Below, piece after piece: positions 9,820 to 17,556 of a stretch of DNA of 64,000 nucleotides. A program made the position numbers and the translations under genes. The notes beneath the pieces were generated by a model. That model was not told where the DNA came from. It searched no databases and was given only the letters and a program-made list of their open reading frames with translations. Where the stretch lies: NCBI GenBank assembly GCA_003856375.1, contig CP034120.1:1736001-1800000 (forward strand). The letters run 5' to 3'. The DNA comes from Glaciecola amylolytica. Its GTDB lineage: Bacteria > Bacteroidota > Bacteroidia > Flavobacteriales_D > Crocinitomicaceae. Numbering within the stretch: position 1 is the first letter of the stretch; each line of letters begins with the position of its first letter.

Positions 9820-9854
9820 AAAAATCCCCCCATCGATTGACGGAGGGATTTTTC
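9820..9854 (-). terminator. Rho-independent terminator of the HU gene
   Basis: A stem AAAATCCC.CC / GG.GGGATTTT closes over about ten bases, 18 bases past the HU stop on the minus strand, followed on that strand by a T-rich run. T-rich sequence on both sides means it could act in both directions. Confidence 0.75.
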
Positions 9855-9872
9855 TTTTTAAGAATATTCTTC

Positions 9873-10145
9873 TTAGTTAACTGCTCCAGAGGACTCAGCA
9901 CCAGCTTTGAAACGAATAACGTTCTTAGCTGCGATTTTGATTTCTTTTCCAGTTTGTGGATTACGACCAGTTCTAGCTTCACGCTTAGAAACTGAGAAAG
10001 AACCGAATCCTACTAAAGAAATACGGTCTCCTTTTTTTAATGCCCCTATTGTAGCACCTACAAATGCATCCAATGCTTTTTTAGCATCAGCCTTAGACAA
10101 TCCTGCTTCAGAAGCAATCGCATCAATTAATTCTGCTTTGTTCAT
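9873..10145 (-). CDS. hup: HU-family nucleoid DNA-binding protein
   Basis: This 90-residue protein is a standard HU/IHF chain: the N-terminal helices 'MNKAELIDAIASEAGLSKADAKKALDAF', the 'GDRISLVGFGSFSV' strand turn at about 40-52, and the DNA-binding arm 'REARTGRNPQTGKEI' with Pro at the tip (about 55-70). The intercalating-proline motif RNPQTG is intact. It works as a dimer that bends DNA and organises the nucleoid. A textbook promoter precedes it and a terminator follows, so it is monocistronic. Confidence 0.97.
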   Translation of the reverse strand: MNKAELIDAIASEAGLSKADAKKALDAFVGATIGALKKGDRISLVGFGSFSVSKREARTGRNPQTGKEIKIAAKNVIRFKAGAESSGAVN

Positions 10146-10185
10146 AGTTTGGTTTTTTTTGAATGATTTCTAATAATTAACACAA

Positions 10186-10215
10186 CAAAAATATAGGAAT
10201 ATGCTTCTCTACCAA
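10186..10215 (-). promoter_or_regulatory. Bacteroidota-type promoter of the HU gene
   Basis: Read on the minus strand, TTG (10215-10213), a 19-base spacer and TATTTTTG (10193-10186) match the TTG-N19-TAnnTTTG consensus of Bacteroidota primary promoters exactly. The HU start codon lies 40 bases downstream. Confidence 0.75.
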
Positions 10216-10328
10216 GGCTAAACACTAAAAAGCGTTGATTTTGTTGATAAATAAACGTATTTGTTGATAAACCTCCCTGTTTTTGGGGCTTCGCCGACCA
10301 ATTTAGGGTTTTCTTCGATGAAAATTAA

Positions 10329-11282
10329 TCAAAATAAAATGCTCCAGTCAGCTGCGGAATTCCCCACCAGCCACTCTTTTGCGCTCATTTTTTTCTTTCC
10401 TTCGACCTGAAACTCGACGATTTCCAACTTTTGTTCGTTTGTATCAACGAACAATTGCGTTTTAGTTGAACCTAATTGAAACGTTCCATTTCCGTTTTCA
10501 CCGCTCAAACGTGTTTGAAATACTTTCACGTTCTTGATTTCTCCTTTAGCATTTTTCCAGGTCGTCCAGGCAGAAGGGTACGGACATAAACCGCGAACCA
10601 GGTTGTGAATCGTTGCCGGATTTTCCGTCCATTCTATTTTCGTATTCTCCTTAAACAATTTCGGAGCGGGTCTTTTAGGTGAATGCGTAAATTCTGCTTG
10701 TGGAATAGGAGTAACGGAGTCGGATGAAATGTCATTTAAAGTGTCAACAACTAATTTACCTCCTTCAATGATCATCCGGTCGTGTAGTTCGCCTGCAGAT
10801 TCATTTTCACCAATCGGCATCCGGACTTGCTTAATCACATTTCCGGTATCGATTTCTTCATCTATAAAGAAGGTGCTTAATCCTGTTTCAGTATCTCCGT
10901 TGATAATGGTCCAGTTGATAGGAGCTGCGCCGCGGTAATCGGGCAGAAGAGATGCGTGTAGATTAAAGGTTCCTTTCTTCGGCATTTTCCATACTTCTGC
11001 CGGAAGCATTCTGAAAGCTACTACAACGAAAACATCTGCATTCAACGCTTCCAGTTCGGAAATGAACTCCGGATCTTTCAGTTTTAAAGGCTGCAAAACC
11101 GGAATGTTGTTTTGAACTCCGAATTGTTTTACCGGACTTTCGTGCATCAACTGACCTCTTCCTGCGGGTTTATCGGCAACAGTTACAATTCCGGCCAGAT
11201 TCAAACCGGCAGATTGAATTGCTTCCAATATTCCAACCGAAAAATGGGGTGTTCCCATAAAAACTATGCGCAAGTTATTCAT
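10329..11282 (-). CDS. fmt: Methionyl-tRNA formyltransferase
   Basis: Transfers a formyl group from 10-formyl-tetrahydrofolate to Met-tRNA(fMet), making the initiator tRNA. The N-terminal formyltransferase domain (1-~205) carries the catalytic set Asn107, His109 and Asp145 in 'FNLHASLLPDYRGAAPINW' and 'DEEIDTGNVI', at nearly the E. coli positions. The C-terminal OB-like domain (~210-317) is present. Length 317 is normal. It is the last gene of a three-gene minus-strand unit: its ATG overlaps the MATE gene stop by four bases. Confidence 0.97.
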   Translation of the reverse strand: MNNLRIVFMGTPHFSVGILEAIQSAGLNLAGIVTVADKPAGRGQLMHESPVKQFGVQNNIPVLQPLKLKDPEFISELEALNADVFVVVAFRMLPAEVWKMPKKGTFNLHASLLPDYRGAAPINWTIINGDTETGLSTFFIDEEIDTGNVIKQVRMPIGENESAGELHDRMIIEGGKLVVDTLNDISSDSVTPIPQAEFTHSPKRPAPKLFKENTKIEWTENPATIHNLVRGLCPYPSAWTTWKNAKGEIKNVKVFQTRLSGENGNGTFQLGSTKTQLFVDTNEQKLEIVEFQVEGKKKMSAKEWLVGNSAADWSILF

Positions 11283-12613
11283 GATATTTTAGGTTCTTTC
11301 GTCCAGTTAAACAATTTCAGATATCCGAAGGCAAAAACGCCCATCGAGATAAAGTAAACGTATTCTACGAGCCACACCATGTGGATTGGCCAGTTCCAGA
11401 TTTTGATGAAAAGATAGGCCGAAAGAACGTACAAAAAAGTGGAAATACATTCGACCAATAAAGTAATCCGCGTTTGTCCGCTTCCGCTGATGGTTTGGAA
11501 ATAAACGCTTACAAAACCATAAACGAGAATCGATCCGCTGACAATGCGCAGGATTTTTGCGCTTTCCGCCACATGATCAGAATGATCTGAAACCAATCGG
11601 ATCAGTGTTTCAGGATAAAGAACGGCTCCATGAAAAGTCAGAATGAGGAAACTGATCGTCAGGAACTGAATCCGGCGCTGAATGGTGGGAATGAAGAGAA
11701 ATTCCTTCGCTCCGTAATATTGTGCGATATACGTTTTCGTGGTTGCCGCAAATCCCCAGATGGGAATAAAAGCAAGGAAATAAATATACCGGATGTTTAA
11801 TGAAACCGTCAGATTGTCTCCACCCATTTGTTCAATCCAGATAAAGAAGATCGTCCAGATGGAAAGGGCGATAATTCCCTGAAACAATAGGGGCATTCCG
11901 ATTATCAGGTTTTTCTTAATCTGGAATTTACTGATGAAATTTGCCTGTAAAACCGGATAGTGTTTTCTCAACTTTCCTCCGAGAAGGGTGCTTAAGAGAA
12001 ACAGCATCGCCAAAAATTCAGCACTTGTAGATGCAATAGCCGCACCTTCAAGACCCAATCGGGGAAAGGGGCCGATTCCGAAAACGAGGAAGTAGTCCAG
12101 AACAATGTTGGAAACAGCTGCGATCAGAGCGGCAAGTAAAACCAGCGTTGTTTTACCAACTGCCAGATAGGAAGCCTGAATGCTTAACGTAATGGTTGCA
12201 GCCCAAAAAGAATAACTTCTGATTTCCAAAAAAGATTGCTCTGCTTTTGCCAGTTCAGGATTGGTGACCAGATAACGCATCAATGCAGGCATTCCCAGCT
12301 GTACCAAAATGGTCATGAAAATTGCCGCAGTAACTAAAATGACAAAATTGGATTGAAAAACGGCCGCGAATCCCTTCGTGTTTTTTTCTCCGACTTTTTG
12401 AGCCATTGCAATTTGTGCTCCGTCTCCCAATCCGGTGAAAACCATGTAAAAAGTAATGTACCACAAACCGGCACTTCCTGAAGCGTCATAGGCAAGTGTA
12501 CTGTATCGGCTTAGAAATGCGGCATCTGTAATGGAAATAATGGATTGGATGAATCCACTTAACATCATAGGTAAAGCCATTCTGAGAATGGACTTATATT
12601 GAATATCGAGCAT
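11279..12613 (-). CDS. MATE-family multidrug/toxin efflux transporter
   Basis: At 444 residues with about twelve hydrophobic segments arranged in two homologous halves, this has the usual MATE shape; typical features are 'MALPMMLSGFIQSIISITDAAF' at the N-terminus and 'GLGDGAQIAMAQKVGEK' in the first half. MATE proteins export cationic compounds in exchange for H+ or Na+ across the inner membrane. The start overlaps the upstream methyltransferase stop (TAATG) and the stop overlaps fmt by four bases, so the three genes are translated from one message. The substrate is not predictable. Confidence 0.9.
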   Translation of the reverse strand: MLDIQYKSILRMALPMMLSGFIQSIISITDAAFLSRYSTLAYDASGSAGLWYITFYMVFTGLGDGAQIAMAQKVGEKNTKGFAAVFQSNFVILVTAAIFMTILVQLGMPALMRYLVTNPELAKAEQSFLEIRSYSFWAATITLSIQASYLAVGKTTLVLLAALIAAVSNIVLDYFLVFGIGPFPRLGLEGAAIASTSAEFLAMLFLLSTLLGGKLRKHYPVLQANFISKFQIKKNLIIGMPLLFQGIIALSIWTIFFIWIEQMGGDNLTVSLNIRYIYFLAFIPIWGFAATTKTYIAQYYGAKEFLFIPTIQRRIQFLTISFLILTFHGAVLYPETLIRLVSDHSDHVAESAKILRIVSGSILVYGFVSVYFQTISGSGQTRITLLVECISTFLYVLSAYLFIKIWNWPIHMVWLVEYVYFISMGVFAFGYLKLFNWTKEPKIS

Positions 12614-13782
12614 TAAATAATTTGTAAAAGCAGTCCTTTTAAATATTCTCCTTCCGGGTGAAATGCATTGATAGGATGATCTGCAGGCTGGTGCAGCTGT
12701 TCCAATATTTTAACCGTCCTTCCGGATTCGATTGCAGCGGCGATAATGGTATTGTTAAACAATTGCTTGTCTACAACTTGCGAACAGCTGTACGTCATCA
12801 ATAATCCGCCGGGACGAATGTGCTGAATCGCCATGGCATTCAACCGCTTGTATCCCTGAACAGCCTGATGTCTTTTATCGCGGTGTTTGGCAAAAGCCGG
12901 AGGATCCAGAATGATGATATCGTATTCTTCACCTGTTTCACGAATAAAATTCATGGCATCCGCAACAATGGATTGGTGATTATTGAATCCGTTCAATTCG
13001 ATATTCGCGTCGGTAAGCTCAATGGCTTTTTTGGAACTGTCGAGTGAATGCACTTCTTTCGCTCCGTTTTTAAGAGCCGCCAAACTAAATCCTCCCGAAT
13101 AACAGAAGGTGTTCAGAATTTTAGCGCCTTCAGCATATTTCGCGAGCAAAGCTCTGTTTTCTCTTTGGTCGATGAAGAATCCGGTTTTTTGTCCTGTGAT
13201 CCAGTCCAATTGATATTTCACACCGTTTTCCAATGCAATATGAGGCGTTTCGCAAGAACCAAACAGGTAACCGTCTTCAACCGGAATTCTTCCCGGAAGG
13301 GTTTCCTTCGATTTGTTGTAAACTGCTTTTAAATCGCTCCCCAATGCATGAATCAAGGCATTTTTGATCAGGTCAATTTGCAGATACATTCCCAAACTGT
13401 GACATTGAATGACAGCAACTCCGCCATAAAAATCAATTACCAATCCCGGTAACTCGTCGCCTTCTCCGTGAATCAACCTGCAAACGTTATTGTCTTCTCT
13501 GAAAAGGTGCAGTTTCTTACGCAGTTCAACTGCATTCGAAATCCGCATATTGAAGAAATCCTGATCGATTGCTTCCTGATTGAACGTAAGAATACGCACT
13601 GCAATAGAGCCGTGTTGGAAATGTCCTTTGGCAATTTCATTGTTCCGGGAATCCAAAACAGCTACAACTTCTCCATCTTCAATTGATTTCGGCATTTCTT
13701 TTAAAGCACCCGAAAAGATCCACGGATGGCGTCTTTCCATTGATTGCGTTTTGTGCGGAAGTAATTGAACATTGGAGTACAT
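12613..13782 (-). CDS. rlmI: Class I SAM-dependent rRNA large-subunit (cytosine-C5) methyltransferase, RlmI-like
   Basis: An N-terminal PUA domain (about 5-80, with 'HPWIFSGALKEMP') is followed by a SAM-binding Rossmann domain with 'LNTFCYSGGFSLAALKNGA' (motif I) and 'IILDPPAFAKHRDKR' (motif IV), and the catalytic Cys in 'MTYSCSQVV'. RlmI methylates C1962 of 23S rRNA in E. coli. I chose ATG 13782: this gives 389 residues, the normal size, and begins at the PUA domain. A longer frame runs to 13959 but only through the 58-bp repeats, so those extra residues are not real. A TATCTTTG element (13806-13799, minus) sits 17 bases before this ATG. Confidence 0.9.
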   Translation of the reverse strand: MYSNVQLLPHKTQSMERRHPWIFSGALKEMPKSIEDGEVVAVLDSRNNEIAKGHFQHGSIAVRILTFNQEAIDQDFFNMRISNAVELRKKLHLFREDNNVCRLIHGEGDELPGLVIDFYGGVAVIQCHSLGMYLQIDLIKNALIHALGSDLKAVYNKSKETLPGRIPVEDGYLFGSCETPHIALENGVKYQLDWITGQKTGFFIDQRENRALLAKYAEGAKILNTFCYSGGFSLAALKNGAKEVHSLDSSKKAIELTDANIELNGFNNHQSIVADAMNFIRETGEEYDIIILDPPAFAKHRDKRHQAVQGYKRLNAMAIQHIRPGGLLMTYSCSQVVDKQLFNNTIIAAAIESGRTVKILEQLHQPADHPINAFHPEGEYLKGLLLQII

Positions 13783-13798
13783 ATTGCGATTTTTTGTG

Positions 13799-13806
13799 CA
13801 AAGATA
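13799..13806 (-). promoter_or_regulatory. Candidate -7 element of the rlmI-MATE-fmt operon
   Basis: TATCTTTG on the minus strand fits TAnnTTTG and lies 17 bases upstream of ATG 13782. No good TTG is present 19 bases further out; that position falls inside the first 58-bp tandem repeat unit. Confidence 0.45.
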
Positions 13807-13811
13807 AGAAA

Positions 13812-14014
13812 AAGCGCAGCTTTTGAAGACTGAGTTGCAACAAACGTTAGTGCGACAGCAACGATGGATAAGCGCAGCTTTTGAAGACTGAGTTGCAACA
13901 AACGTTAGTGCGACAGCAACGATGGATAAGCGCAGCTTTTGAAGACTGAGTTGCAACAAACGTTAGTGCGACAGCAACGATGGATAAGCGCAGCTTTTGA
14001 AGACTGAGTTGCAA
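13812..14014. repeat. 58-bp tandem repeat, 3.5 identical copies
   Basis: Units start at 13812, 13870, 13928 and 13986; the last is a half unit of 29 bases. The copies are identical base for base. Each unit contains short self-complementary stretches (AAGC-GCA-GCTT near its start, and GTTGC...GCAAC across its middle). With a 58-base period the reading frame shifts between copies, so this is not a protein repeat. There are no variable spacers, so it is not CRISPR. It sits directly upstream of the rlmI-like operon. Confidence 0.95.
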
Positions 14015-14251
14015 TCCTCTGTGCCCTGAATTAGTGAAGTAGTGGAGATGAAATCATTAAAAACCGGTAAAATGAAATGAGTAAAAACTGTTCTAGGGTT
14101 TATAACCCTAGAAGGGTGCTTAACTTTTTTTTACTTATTTTATATCAATGGAAAACGAAAAAATCAAAAACATAAAGCAAATCGTATGGTCAATTATACA
14201 TTCTAAATTTTCAATTATAAGTATCTTTGTGTCTGATCTCAAAAAAGAAAG
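14015..14251. other. Intergenic region upstream of the 14252 gene
   Basis: No gene is seen. It holds a perfect palindrome (14091-14113, listed separately) and, just before the next gene, TATCTTTG at 14222-14229, matching TAnnTTTG; no TTG lies at the ideal distance. Confidence 0.5.
14091..14113. repeat. Perfect 10-bp-stem palindrome TTCTAGGGTT-TAT-AACCCTAGAA
   Basis: Both arms match at all ten positions around a three-base loop. A T-rich run follows about ten bases later, which could make it a terminator, but no plus-strand gene ends upstream, so a dispersed REP-like element is more likely. Confidence 0.6.
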
Positions 14252-14671
14252 ATGTCTTATATCATTCAAGTGTTTTTAAAAAATAGTTCATTCTCTGAAG
14301 AATATGCCTTGGAGAAACATGAAGGGAAAGATTCACCTGAAAATATCCGCCATGAATGGGAGGATGAATTCAAATTGAAGGATGCTTCCGACGTACTTGA
14401 AATTGTAAGGGATCAGCCTTTCATTCTGGCAGGAGAAATGGGGGAGAACAAACCGTTTCATTACGAGATTCAGGATGTGATTCAATTCGTTTTTCATGGA
14501 GAAGAAAGTGCTACGGCGATTGTTTTCTCTGAGAAATGTCTGGATGAATATGTGATTGATCACGATAGAAAGAGATTAACCGTTTATCTGAATGATGACG
14601 AAGTGGTCGAAAATCCGGTTCCCGGAGTGTATATTGTACTAAGTGCTTTTCCAAAGGAATTGAGAAATTAA
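14252..14671 (+). CDS. Small acidic protein of unknown function
   Basis: I do not recognise this 139-residue protein. It has no signal peptide or membrane segment, is rich in Glu/Asp, and alternates short beta-like and helical stretches, so it is probably a soluble cytoplasmic protein. Its stop overlaps the ATG of the ABC ATPase gene (TAATG at 14669-14673), and that gene in turn overlaps a YihY membrane protein gene, so the three form one translation-coupled unit. A TAnnTTTG element lies 23 bases upstream of the start. A role linked to the transporter is only a guess from position. Confidence 0.75.
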   Translation: MSYIIQVFLKNSSFSEEYALEKHEGKDSPENIRHEWEDEFKLKDASDVLEIVRDQPFILAGEMGENKPFHYEIQDVIQFVFHGEESATAIVFSEKCLDEYVIDHDRKRLTVYLNDDEVVENPVPGVYIVLSAFPKELRN

Positions 14672-15609
14672 TGCTTTCAATAAAACAGCTTCATTTTTCC
14701 TACAGCGACCAGCAAAAAGTACTTCAGGGTATTTCTCTGGAACTAAAACCCGGTGAAATTTTCGGGATTGTTGGTGCAAGCGGAGACGGAAAATCAACAC
14801 TTCTCAAAATTATCGCAGGATTGAACGATCCTTCCAAAGGAAGTGTTTCGTGGAATGGCGTTCGGGTAAAAGGTCCGAGTGAAAAATTAATTCCCGGACA
14901 CGATGAAATTCAACTGGTAAACCAGGATTTCGGATTGGATTTGTTTCATACCGTAAAGGAGAATGTTTTAATCAAAATCCTTCATTTACCCGAAAGGGCA
15001 CGACTGCGTTTTTGCAAGGAATTGCTCGAGCTGGTTGAACTGAATCATCTTTCGGATAAGCAAGCCCGGTATTTATCGGGTGGAGAACAGCAGCGTTTGT
15101 CTATCGCACGGGCTTTGGCCATGGAATCAGAAGTTTTGCTTTTAGATGAGCCTTTTTCGCATCTGGATGCTCATTTGAGGTTGAAAATCGGAGCTTACAT
15201 CAAACAATTGGTTGAAGTTCGGAACACTTTGTGTATTTTGGTTTCTCATGAAGGAGCTGAAGTGATGCAATGGTGTGAGAAGATTGGTTTTCTGTATCAG
15301 GGGAAACTAAAGCGGATCGATACTCCGGAAGCATTTTATTTTCATCCTTCCAATATGAACGAAGGAGCATACTTCGGAGAATTAAATGAAATAAAAAAGG
15401 AGAAAACTAAAATATTATTTCGACCTTGTGAATACAAAATTGTAGAAAAAGGAGGTTTTGAATTGGAATTTACAGACGCTGTTTTCTTTGGCGCATACTG
15501 GAAATCATTCTTTAAGACCAAATCCGGTGAAACGATCGTTTTGTATGCAGATAAACCACTCAAAAAAGTAAAACGGATTGAGCTCAAAAGTAAAAATACG
15601 AAAGCTTAG
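14671..15609 (+). CDS. ABC transporter ATP-binding protein
   Basis: All ABC ATPase motifs are present in order: Walker A GASGDGKST (35-43), Q-loop Gln85, signature LSGGEQ (135-140), Walker B LLLDE (156-160) and the switch His193. The protein is 312 residues; the last 80 form a C-terminal extension that could be a TOBE-like regulatory domain, as in importers of the MalK/PotA type ('LFRPCEYKIVEKGGFELEFTD' region). No permease of classic ABC type is adjacent; the next gene encodes a YihY-type membrane protein, which is not a known ABC partner. Substrate and partner are therefore unknown. Confidence 0.9.
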   Translation: MLSIKQLHFSYSDQQKVLQGISLELKPGEIFGIVGASGDGKSTLLKIIAGLNDPSKGSVSWNGVRVKGPSEKLIPGHDEIQLVNQDFGLDLFHTVKENVLIKILHLPERARLRFCKELLELVELNHLSDKQARYLSGGEQQRLSIARALAMESEVLLLDEPFSHLDAHLRLKIGAYIKQLVEVRNTLCILVSHEGAEVMQWCEKIGFLYQGKLKRIDTPEAFYFHPSNMNEGAYFGELNEIKKEKTKILFRPCEYKIVEKGGFELEFTDAVFFGAYWKSFFKTKSGETIVLYADKPLKKVKRIELKSKNTKA

Positions 15610-16510
15610 CTGGAGAGAGATGCTGACACTCTTTAAACGGACTTTTCTGGAATTCTTCCAGGAGAATTCGTTTTTTCATGGAGCTGCTCTGGCATATTAC
15701 GCTGTTTTTGCAATCATTCCGATTATTTACCTTGCGGTGATCAGTTTCGGAAAAGTCATGGGACAGGAGGAAATCCTGCGTTTGATTAAAGTGTTACTTG
15801 AAGAGCAGGTCGGTTTAAAAGACAGTTCCGGTATTTTAGCTTTTTTATCTGAAGTTCATTTTGAGAAAAGCAGTTTGGTTCTGAATATTATCGGGATCGT
15901 TGCGCTGATGTTTTCAAGCTCTGCGTTGATTTCGTCATTGAGAATGAGTGTCAATGAGTTTTATGATATCCATGTTAAAATAGAGGATCAGAAAACGAAA
16001 ATATTCTATACGATCCTCACGAAATTGATTTCTGTTTTTATGCTTGCCGTGTTCGGTGTTTCGATCGTACTGCTTTATACCGGAGAAACGATTTTCATGT
16101 CGATCAGCGGAGAATTGTATAATTCCCTGCATTTAAAACAAAAGTGGATTCTTTCGGGAGTTGAATACCTGGTTGCAATCGGGATTAATACCGTTTTATT
16201 CGCTTTGGTATACAAATTCCTGCACGATGGGAAAGTGCTTTGGAAACTGGCTTTTGCCGGCGGACTGCTAACTTCTGTTTTATTGTATCTCGGACAAATC
16301 GGCTTAAAATTTTACTTAACGAAATACTTTTTCGGAAGCCAGATGGGAATCGCTGGAACCTTGCTGATTTTCCTTGCTTGGATGTATTATTCGTCTCAGA
16401 TTATTTTCCTCGGGGCAAAATTCGTCAAGGTTTATTCAGATCTGGTTGGCAGACCGATTACGTTTGAAGTTCATAAGTTGCTGCAGAAAATGCAGGAGAG
16501 AAGGAAATAA
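15578..16510 (+). CDS. YihY/BrkB-family inner-membrane protein
   Basis: Six hydrophobic segments and the family hallmark 'GAALAYYAVFAIIPIIYLAVI' (about 33-53) identify a YihY (formerly RNase BN) protein. 'LLIFLAWMYYSSQIIFLGAKF' near the C-terminus is the conserved last helix pair. These are integral membrane proteins of unknown function; the old RNase BN name is known to be wrong. The frame starts 32 bases inside the ABC gene; an alternative ATG at 15620 would leave a 10-base gap instead and still keep all membrane segments. Confidence 0.88.
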   Translation: MSSKVKIRKLSWREMLTLFKRTFLEFFQENSFFHGAALAYYAVFAIIPIIYLAVISFGKVMGQEEILRLIKVLLEEQVGLKDSSGILAFLSEVHFEKSSLVLNIIGIVALMFSSSALISSLRMSVNEFYDIHVKIEDQKTKIFYTILTKLISVFMLAVFGVSIVLLYTGETIFMSISGELYNSLHLKQKWILSGVEYLVAIGINTVLFALVYKFLHDGKVLWKLAFAGGLLTSVLLYLGQIGLKFYLTKYFFGSQMGIAGTLLIFLAWMYYSSQIIFLGAKFVKVYSDLVGRPITFEVHKLLQKMQERRK

Positions 16511-16734
16511 TTGGTTTTGTGCTGAATTTAGCAGTGAAAAGATAGATAGGCATGCGTCTATTTGCTTGTTGGGATAAGGCTTTCGGGATGTTTCGAAGAA
16601 CTCGTAAACCAATTTATTCAGGACTGTTTTTATGCCGGAAAATAAACTCATTCCTTTGACTTTGTTTAAATTAAATTCACTAAAACTTGTTTGGATTAAA
16701 AAATAATCATAGTTTTGATTAAAATTTGATCGTT
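16511..16734. other. Intergenic region before the S24 repressor gene
   Basis: No gene is supported. Near its end TTG (16687-16689), a 20-base spacer and TAGTTTTG (16710-16717) make a good promoter for the repressor gene. The short inverted repeat AATCA-N6-TGATT (16705-16720) overlaps the -7 element and could be its own operator. Confidence 0.45.
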
Positions 16735-17556
16735 ATGAAGTTGGGTAATAATTTAAAATTGATCCGCAAAAGCAAAAAAAAATCGCAGGAAGAAGTTTCA
16801 TCTGATTTGGGATTGACACGCAGTAGCTATTCCGGATATGAAAATCAAATCGCTGAACCCGGGATTGATACCTTGATTGCTTTAAGTAATTATTACGCTG
16901 TTCCGATTGACGATCTGTTGACAAAGGATTTCTCCGAATTCACGGAAAGTGACTGGACAACGATTAGTACAGGACTTTACGCAGATATTAACGGAAAAAA
17001 CCTACGCGTTCTGACTTCTTTGGTTGATGCGGAAGACAATGAAATGATCGAATTAATCCCGCAGCAGGCGAGAGCAGGTTACACAACTGGTTATGCTGAT
17101 CCGGATTATTTGAAAGTACTTCCGACCTTCAGTTTGCCATTCCTGTCAAAAAACAGAAAGTATCGTTCATTTCCAATTGTCGGGGATTCGATGCCTCCTG
17201 TAGATGAAGGTTCTTTTGTTGTTGCTGAATACATTCAGAATTGGGGAAGCGTAAGAAGCGGCACTCCTTGCATTGTAGTGACGAAAGATGATGGAATTGT
17301 CTTTAAAATTGTGAATAATCACATCGAATCTGCACAGTCTTTTGAGCTTTGTTCAACAAATCCATTGTACTTGCCTTATTTTGTAAAAGTCAATGATATT
17401 GTTGAAATGTGGAAATTTGTGAACTACATTTCTCCGAGCTTACCTGAAATGCGCATTGATGATTCCTTGCTGACAAGAAGTATTCAGGACCTGCAAAGAG
17501 AAATCATGGACTTAAAAAGAACGGTTACCGCGGGAGGGAAAAATGTTTCCCACTGA
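16735..17556 (+). CDS. LexA/CI-like transcriptional repressor: XRE helix-turn-helix plus S24 self-cleaving domain
   Basis: The N-terminus (about 3-62) is an XRE-type helix-turn-helix ('SQEEVSSDLGLTRSSYSGYEN'). The C-terminal half is a peptidase S24 domain with Ser152 in GDSM, Lys191 in GIVFK and an Ala114-Gly115 pair placed 37-38 residues before the Ser, matching the cleavage-site geometry of LexA. The C-terminal ~20 residues look like a short coiled coil. I chose ATG 16735; a TTG nine bases earlier lies in frame but is less likely. The protein is probably a damage- or stress-responsive repressor; a possible operator overlaps its own promoter. Its 3' end overlaps recQ by 32 bases on the opposite strand. 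Confidence 0.87.
   Translation: MKLGNNLKLIRKSKKKSQEEVSSDLGLTRSSYSGYENQIAEPGIDTLIALSNYYAVPIDDLLTKDFSEFTESDWTTISTGLYADINGKNLRVLTSLVDAEDNEMIELIPQQARAGYTTGYADPDYLKVLPTFSLPFLSKNRKYRSFPIVGDSMPPVDEGSFVVAEYIQNWGSVRSGTPCIVVTKDDGIVFKIVNNHIESAQSFELCSTNPLYLPYFVKVNDIVEMWKFVNYISPSLPEMRIDDSLLTRSIQDLQREIMDLKRTVTAGGKNVSH

Noticed and set aside
13783-13959. N-terminal extension of the rlmI-like protein through the repeat region
   Set aside because: The extra residues come from the 58-bp repeats; the family start fits ATG 13782 and a -7 element lies within the extension.
13812-14014. CRISPR array
   Set aside because: Units are contiguous and identical with no variable spacers and there are no cas genes.
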